Source of the DNA: an uncultured Flavobacteriales bacterium
Lineage (GTDB): Bacteria > Bacteroidota > Bacteroidia > Flavobacteriales > Weeksellaceae
Reading direction: 5' to 3'
NCBI GenBank assembly: GCA_937876095.1
Contig: CALFIE010000052.1
Coordinates: 1-31,674, forward strand
Length of the DNA stretch: 31,674 bases
Shown: positions 28,960 to 31,674 of the stretch, one piece after another
How the letters are laid out: each line of letters opens with the position of its first letter
How positions within the stretch are numbered: position 1 is the first letter of the stretch
Notes under the pieces: generated by a model
Told to the model about the DNA's origin: nothing
What the model saw: only the letters and a program-made list of their open reading frames with translations
Databases searched by the model: none
Translations under genes and position numbers: made by a program

Positions 28960-29658
28960 TCAGTGGTAATTCCATTTCTTTTTTAAAAATTCAAAAAGCA
29001 AAACACTGCTATACAACATAGTAAAACAATAGAAAGTATCTTCTAAAGGCATTGTTCCGACTCTGATTCCGAGGTTTTCTTGGTCGTCATAAAACACCAC
29101 AGGATTTTCGGTAAACATACCTGTAAGTGCAGAATTTACGATGAAAAATGGGATGTAAATGACCAAAAAACTTAGGTAAAAACGCTGTGCAGATTTCCAT
29201 TGATTTAAAATTTGAAAAAGCATTAATAAAGCAAAAAGTCCGAAACTTGTGGCAGTATAAATTTTATCTAAATGCCAAACAAAAACCCCAAAACTAATGA
29301 TGAAAAGTACAATGCTTATGCTTTGTGTGGCTTCTTTTTTTAACCTAAATTTCGGAAAAAAATATTCTAAAGAATAGTGTATAAAATTACTTGAATACGG
29401 TATTAATAAGAAAAACAACCACTCTTCTAAAGGCAATTGAAACCACCGAATTCCGAGTAAATAGTCATCATTAAATCCCCAAACATTTTCGTACGCAAAA
29501 TAGATATCCCAAACTATAAAAAACAATCCCACCAAAATAATTGCAGAAAAATAGGGCTTCCAAAAGCGGATAAAATGCATCCATTTTTTTTCAAAACTGA
29601 AAAAAAACGGAACTGCAAAACTCAGCAAGTCTAATATGAGGTAATAGTAATGTTGCAA
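28960..29658 (-). CDS. crtYcd: Lycopene cyclase, fused CrtYc-CrtYd type
   Basis: An integral membrane lycopene cyclase of the heterodimer-derived type, here with both halves fused. It would close the ends of lycopene to give beta-carotene. The 232-residue protein has about seven hydrophobic helices. Each half carries the signature acidic motif: PLEEW at 76-80 and PLEDT at 204-208. The start is a TTG at 29658, because an in-frame stop lies just upstream and the next Met (residue 27) would cut the first helix. Neighbours crtZ and crtB confirm the pathway. The 111-nt gap downstream holds a repeat tract. Confidence 0.92.
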   Translation of the reverse strand: MQHYYYLILDLLSFAVPFFFSFEKKWMHFIRFWKPYFSAIILVGLFFIVWDIYFAYENVWGFNDDYLLGIRWFQLPLEEWLFFLLIPYSSNFIHYSLEYFFPKFRLKKEATQSISIVLFIISFGVFVWHLDKIYTATSFGLFALLMLFQILNQWKSAQRFYLSFLVIYIPFFIVNSALTGMFTENPVVFYDDQENLGIRVGTMPLEDTFYCFTMLYSSVLLFEFLKKKWNYH

Positions 29659-29748
29659 GAATTTCTAATTAAAAAATTGAAAAATTAAGCGATTTAGAAA
29701 TTAAATTATGTAAAAAAATCTGCTAAATCTGTAAAATCTGCGAGGTTC

Positions 29749-30216
29749 CTAACTTAAAGACATTCTCGCTTCTCTAAAATATTTCATCGGTACGAAAAGC
29801 ATTCCGAAACATTCGCCATCATCTTTGCCGAGGTGTTTGTGGTGCATTTTGTGGGCTTTTCGTAGTCCGCGCAAATACCAATTATTGGTTTTATCAAACC
29901 ATTTGAAACGACGATGAATCAAAACATCGTGTACCAAAAAATAGGCAATTCCGTACATCAAAATTCCTAAACCAATGAAAAACATATAATTAATACCATT
30001 TTTTGTTCCGAAATAAAAAAGTAAAATACTTGGTACGGCAAAAACCACAAAGAAAAAATCATTTTTCTCAAAAACGTGCGGATAGCCAGGTTGATGATGA
30101 TCTTCGTGGAAATACCAACCCAAACCGTGCATCACAAACTTGTGAGTGAGCCAAGTAACGCCTTCCATACAGACAAAAACCGAAAGCGTGATTGCAATAT
30201 ATTGTAAAATTTCCAT
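29749..30216 (-). CDS. crtZ: Beta-carotene hydroxylase
   Basis: A membrane di-iron hydroxylase that adds the 3 and 3' hydroxyls to beta-carotene, giving zeaxanthin. Four histidine clusters bind the irons: HKFVMH (25-30), HEDHH (37-41), HDVLIH (96-101) and HKMHHKH (122-128). At 155 residues it is a typical bacterial CrtZ with about four helices. The ATG lies 3 nt after the stop of the preceding small-protein gene, so the two are translationally close. It is downstream of crtB and upstream of the lycopene cyclase. Confidence 0.95.
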   Translation of the reverse strand: MEILQYIAITLSVFVCMEGVTWLTHKFVMHGLGWYFHEDHHQPGYPHVFEKNDFFFVVFAVPSILLFYFGTKNGINYMFFIGLGILMYGIAYFLVHDVLIHRRFKWFDKTNNWYLRGLRKAHKMHHKHLGKDDGECFGMLFVPMKYFREARMSLS

Positions 30217-30219
30217 TTT

Positions 30220-30675
30220 TTAAATTTTTAAATATTTTTTAATAAAATTGATTAAATCTTTATCAGGCGAGTTTTTATAATTTTTTAGAATAAAATCTTT
30301 ATCGCTTGCAATACTACTTTTATAGCCCAAAATTTTGGGTGTTTTTTCTTGTGAAATTAATCGCATTAATCTGATTTCCAAATTATTAGGCTCACTTTTC
30401 ACCGCATCATCTAACAATTTTTTACCTTTATTGAAATAGGATAATTTATTGATGGGATTTACGGAATGTTTTGCCATAAAAAAATTAGAAACCGCGTAGA
30501 ATGCCTCGTAAATTGGTTTTTTGGTGGTTTCAAACGCCGATTTTGATTTTTCTAAAAAAGTCTTGCTTACTTCTGCAGAACTTTCGCCGGTTTTCAAGTA
30601 ACCTCTAAATTCTTCCAAACTTTGCGATTTTAAAATTCCAAAAGCAAAAATCAATAAAAAATAGACTAATTTCAT
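30220..30675 (-). CDS. Small exported protein of unknown function within the crt operon
   Basis: The 151-residue protein has a Sec signal peptide (MKLVYFLLIFAFGILKSQ) and a helical, TPR-like mature part. The region EAFYAVSNFFMAKHSVNPIN, then LSYFNKGKKLLDDAVKSEPN, is typical of helix-turn-helix pairs with an NP/EPN turn. No catalytic motif is seen. Its ATG overlaps the crtB stop by 4 nt (ATGA), and crtZ starts 3 nt after its own stop, so it is tightly embedded in the carotenoid operon. An envelope role near the carotenoid enzymes is a guess from position only. Confidence 0.8.
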   Translation of the reverse strand: MKLVYFLLIFAFGILKSQSLEEFRGYLKTGESSAEVSKTFLEKSKSAFETTKKPIYEAFYAVSNFFMAKHSVNPINKLSYFNKGKKLLDDAVKSEPNNLEIRLMRLISQEKTPKILGYKSSIASDKDFILKNYKNSPDKDLINFIKKYLKI

Positions 30676-31520
30676 CGCACTAAATTAAAATTTTTGGCTA
30701 AAAGCATTTCCCCAAAAAGATACACTTTTCTTGCATTAGAAACGCTGATTCTCTTTTTCAACAAAATTTCGGGTTTGCATTTCCTAATTTTTTTGAACAA
30801 ATTGGTATAATATTTAAACGCCATAAAAACTGCCAATTTAGAGGACATCGGCAACATTTTTATACCAACTAAAGCGTGGTGGAAATCAGAAGCAATGTCT
30901 TTTTCAATCGCCAATTTGTCTTGCAAAGAGAAATTTCTGAAGTTCACATTTGGGAAATAGGTTCGTCCTAAATCGCAAAAATCTGCATTGATGTCCCTCA
31001 AAAAATTAATTTTTTGGAACGCACTTCCCAAACTTTGCGCATAAGGTTTCAGTTTTTCATATTCTTCAGCATTGCCATTCACAAAGACTTTCAGACACAT
31101 CAAACCAACCACTTCTGCACTTCCGTAGATGTATTCTTGGTATTTTTCGTCGTTAAGATCTCGTATTTCGCCCAAATCCATTCGCATAGAATGCAGAAAA
31201 GCATCTACCAAATCTTGTGAAATATTTTTCTCTTTCTGTGTGATGCAAAACGAATGCAGAATCGGGTTTAGAGAAATCCCCATTTCTAAGGCATCTCTGT
31301 AATTTTTTTCGAATTCATCTAACAATTTAGCTTTGTCGAAATCGTGAAAAGTGTCCACAATTTCGTCTGCAAAACGCACAAAACCATAGATATTATAAAT
31401 ATGTTGCCTAATTTCTGGCTTAAATAATGTGGAGGCACGCGAAAACGAAGTGCTGTATTTTTCGGTCACCAATTTGGAGGTTAAACCGGAAATATGGTTA
31501 AAAATTTGGAAATTATTCAT
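30672..31520 (-). CDS. crtB: Phytoene synthase
   Basis: The enzyme condenses two geranylgeranyl diphosphates to phytoene, the first committed carotenoid step. The trans-isoprenyl synthase motifs are RFADEIVDTFHD, giving the first DxxxD at 52-56, and FLRDINADFCDLGRTYFP, giving the second at 176-180. The 282-residue length is normal. The frame opens upstream at a TTG (31547), but the ATG at 31520 is preferred. First crt gene seen in the window; its ATGA overlap with the next gene shows coupling. crtI is not in view and may be upstream beyond the right edge. Confidence 0.95.
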   Translation of the reverse strand: MNNFQIFNHISGLTSKLVTEKYSTSFSRASTLFKPEIRQHIYNIYGFVRFADEIVDTFHDFDKAKLLDEFEKNYRDALEMGISLNPILHSFCITQKEKNISQDLVDAFLHSMRMDLGEIRDLNDEKYQEYIYGSAEVVGLMCLKVFVNGNAEEYEKLKPYAQSLGSAFQKINFLRDINADFCDLGRTYFPNVNFRNFSLQDKLAIEKDIASDFHHALVGIKMLPMSSKLAVFMAFKYYTNLFKKIRKCKPEILLKKRISVSNARKVYLFGEMLLAKNFNLVR

Positions 31521-31548
31521 AGGCGTTTGCTTCGGTTCAAAATTCAAT

Positions 31549-31590
31549 GTTTATGGTTTTTAGTTTATGGTTTTTAGTTTGTGGTTAATA
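31549..31590. repeat. Heptad repeat tract upstream of crtB
   Basis: Six 7-nt units, alternating GTTTATG and GTTTTTA so that the visible repeat is 14 bp (31549-31562, 31563-31576, and a degenerate third copy). It ends 28 nt upstream of the crtB ATG on the minus strand. The remaining 84 nt to the window edge show no gene or clear signal. Confidence 0.85.
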
Positions 31591-31674
31591 TATAAATTAT
31601 GAAAATTAATAAAAATAATATTGATTATCCGTTTAATTACCCATCCCTGTAATGTTAGCAATAATAAGCCTATC

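Overview
The window is about 31.7 kb of AT-rich, densely coding chromosome from a member of the Bacteroidota, most likely a flavobacterium of the Chryseobacterium/Weeksellaceae type. Several things support this. Many genes are preceded by the Bacteroidota -7 promoter element TAnnTTTG, and three of these have a TTG element exactly 20 nt upstream. Shine-Dalgarno sequences are mostly weak. The gene content is also flavobacterial: a CrtYcd-type lycopene cyclase with CrtZ and CrtB, a long PcrA/UvrD helicase, the rpsF-rpsR-rplI operon without priB, stand-alone 2-oxo acid dehydrogenase E2 genes and PPK2 kinases. The genus is inferred, not proven.

Layout. 1-4.7 kb: phoH (-), then a SAM hydroxide adenosyltransferase-like gene, a lipoyl E2 acyltransferase, an unrecognised gene and a GNAT acetyltransferase (all +). 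4.7-7.7 kb: the ribosomal operon rpsF-rpsR-rplI, then an aldehyde dehydrogenase. 7.7-10.9 kb: a lipoprotein and a LURP-one/tubby-like protein (-), recR plus a family 2 glycosyltransferase (+), and secG (-), which converges on the glycosyltransferase. 11.3-15.2 kb: pcrA/uvrD and pepD (+). 15.2-23.6 kb, all on the minus strand and read from high to low coordinates: sucA, a GT-C-like membrane protein, sucB, apaG and two tandem PPK2 polyphosphate kinases. 23.7-25.2 kb: an SRPBCC/GyrI-like protein and a small exported protein (-). 25.3-27.0 kb: gamma-glutamyltranspeptidase (+). 27.1-31.5 kb (-): a carotenoid operon, crtB - small exported protein - crtZ - lycopene cyclase - SRPBCC protein, followed by an exported C1-family cysteine peptidase. 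crtI is not in the window and may lie just beyond the right edge.

How the genes fit together: sucA and sucB supply E1 and E2 of 2-oxoglutarate dehydrogenase. The E2 at 2.1 kb belongs to a second complex whose E1 is elsewhere. The crt genes would make phytoene, cyclise lycopene to beta-carotene and hydroxylate it to zeaxanthin. Most other genes are housekeeping (translation, DNA repair, secretion, peptide and polyphosphate metabolism).

I see no mobile element, CRISPR array, prophage, tRNA or rRNA. The least explained content is non-coding. Five intergenic tracts are built from degenerate 7-nt repeats that keep register while the unit sequence changes from tract to tract. A roughly 130-bp hairpin element with a perfect 15-bp stem sits at 3.45-3.58 kb. 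A dispersed-repeat-like 25-mer is embedded in frame in the linker of the E2 gene. A patchwork of inverted repeats lies at 10.94-11.10 kb.
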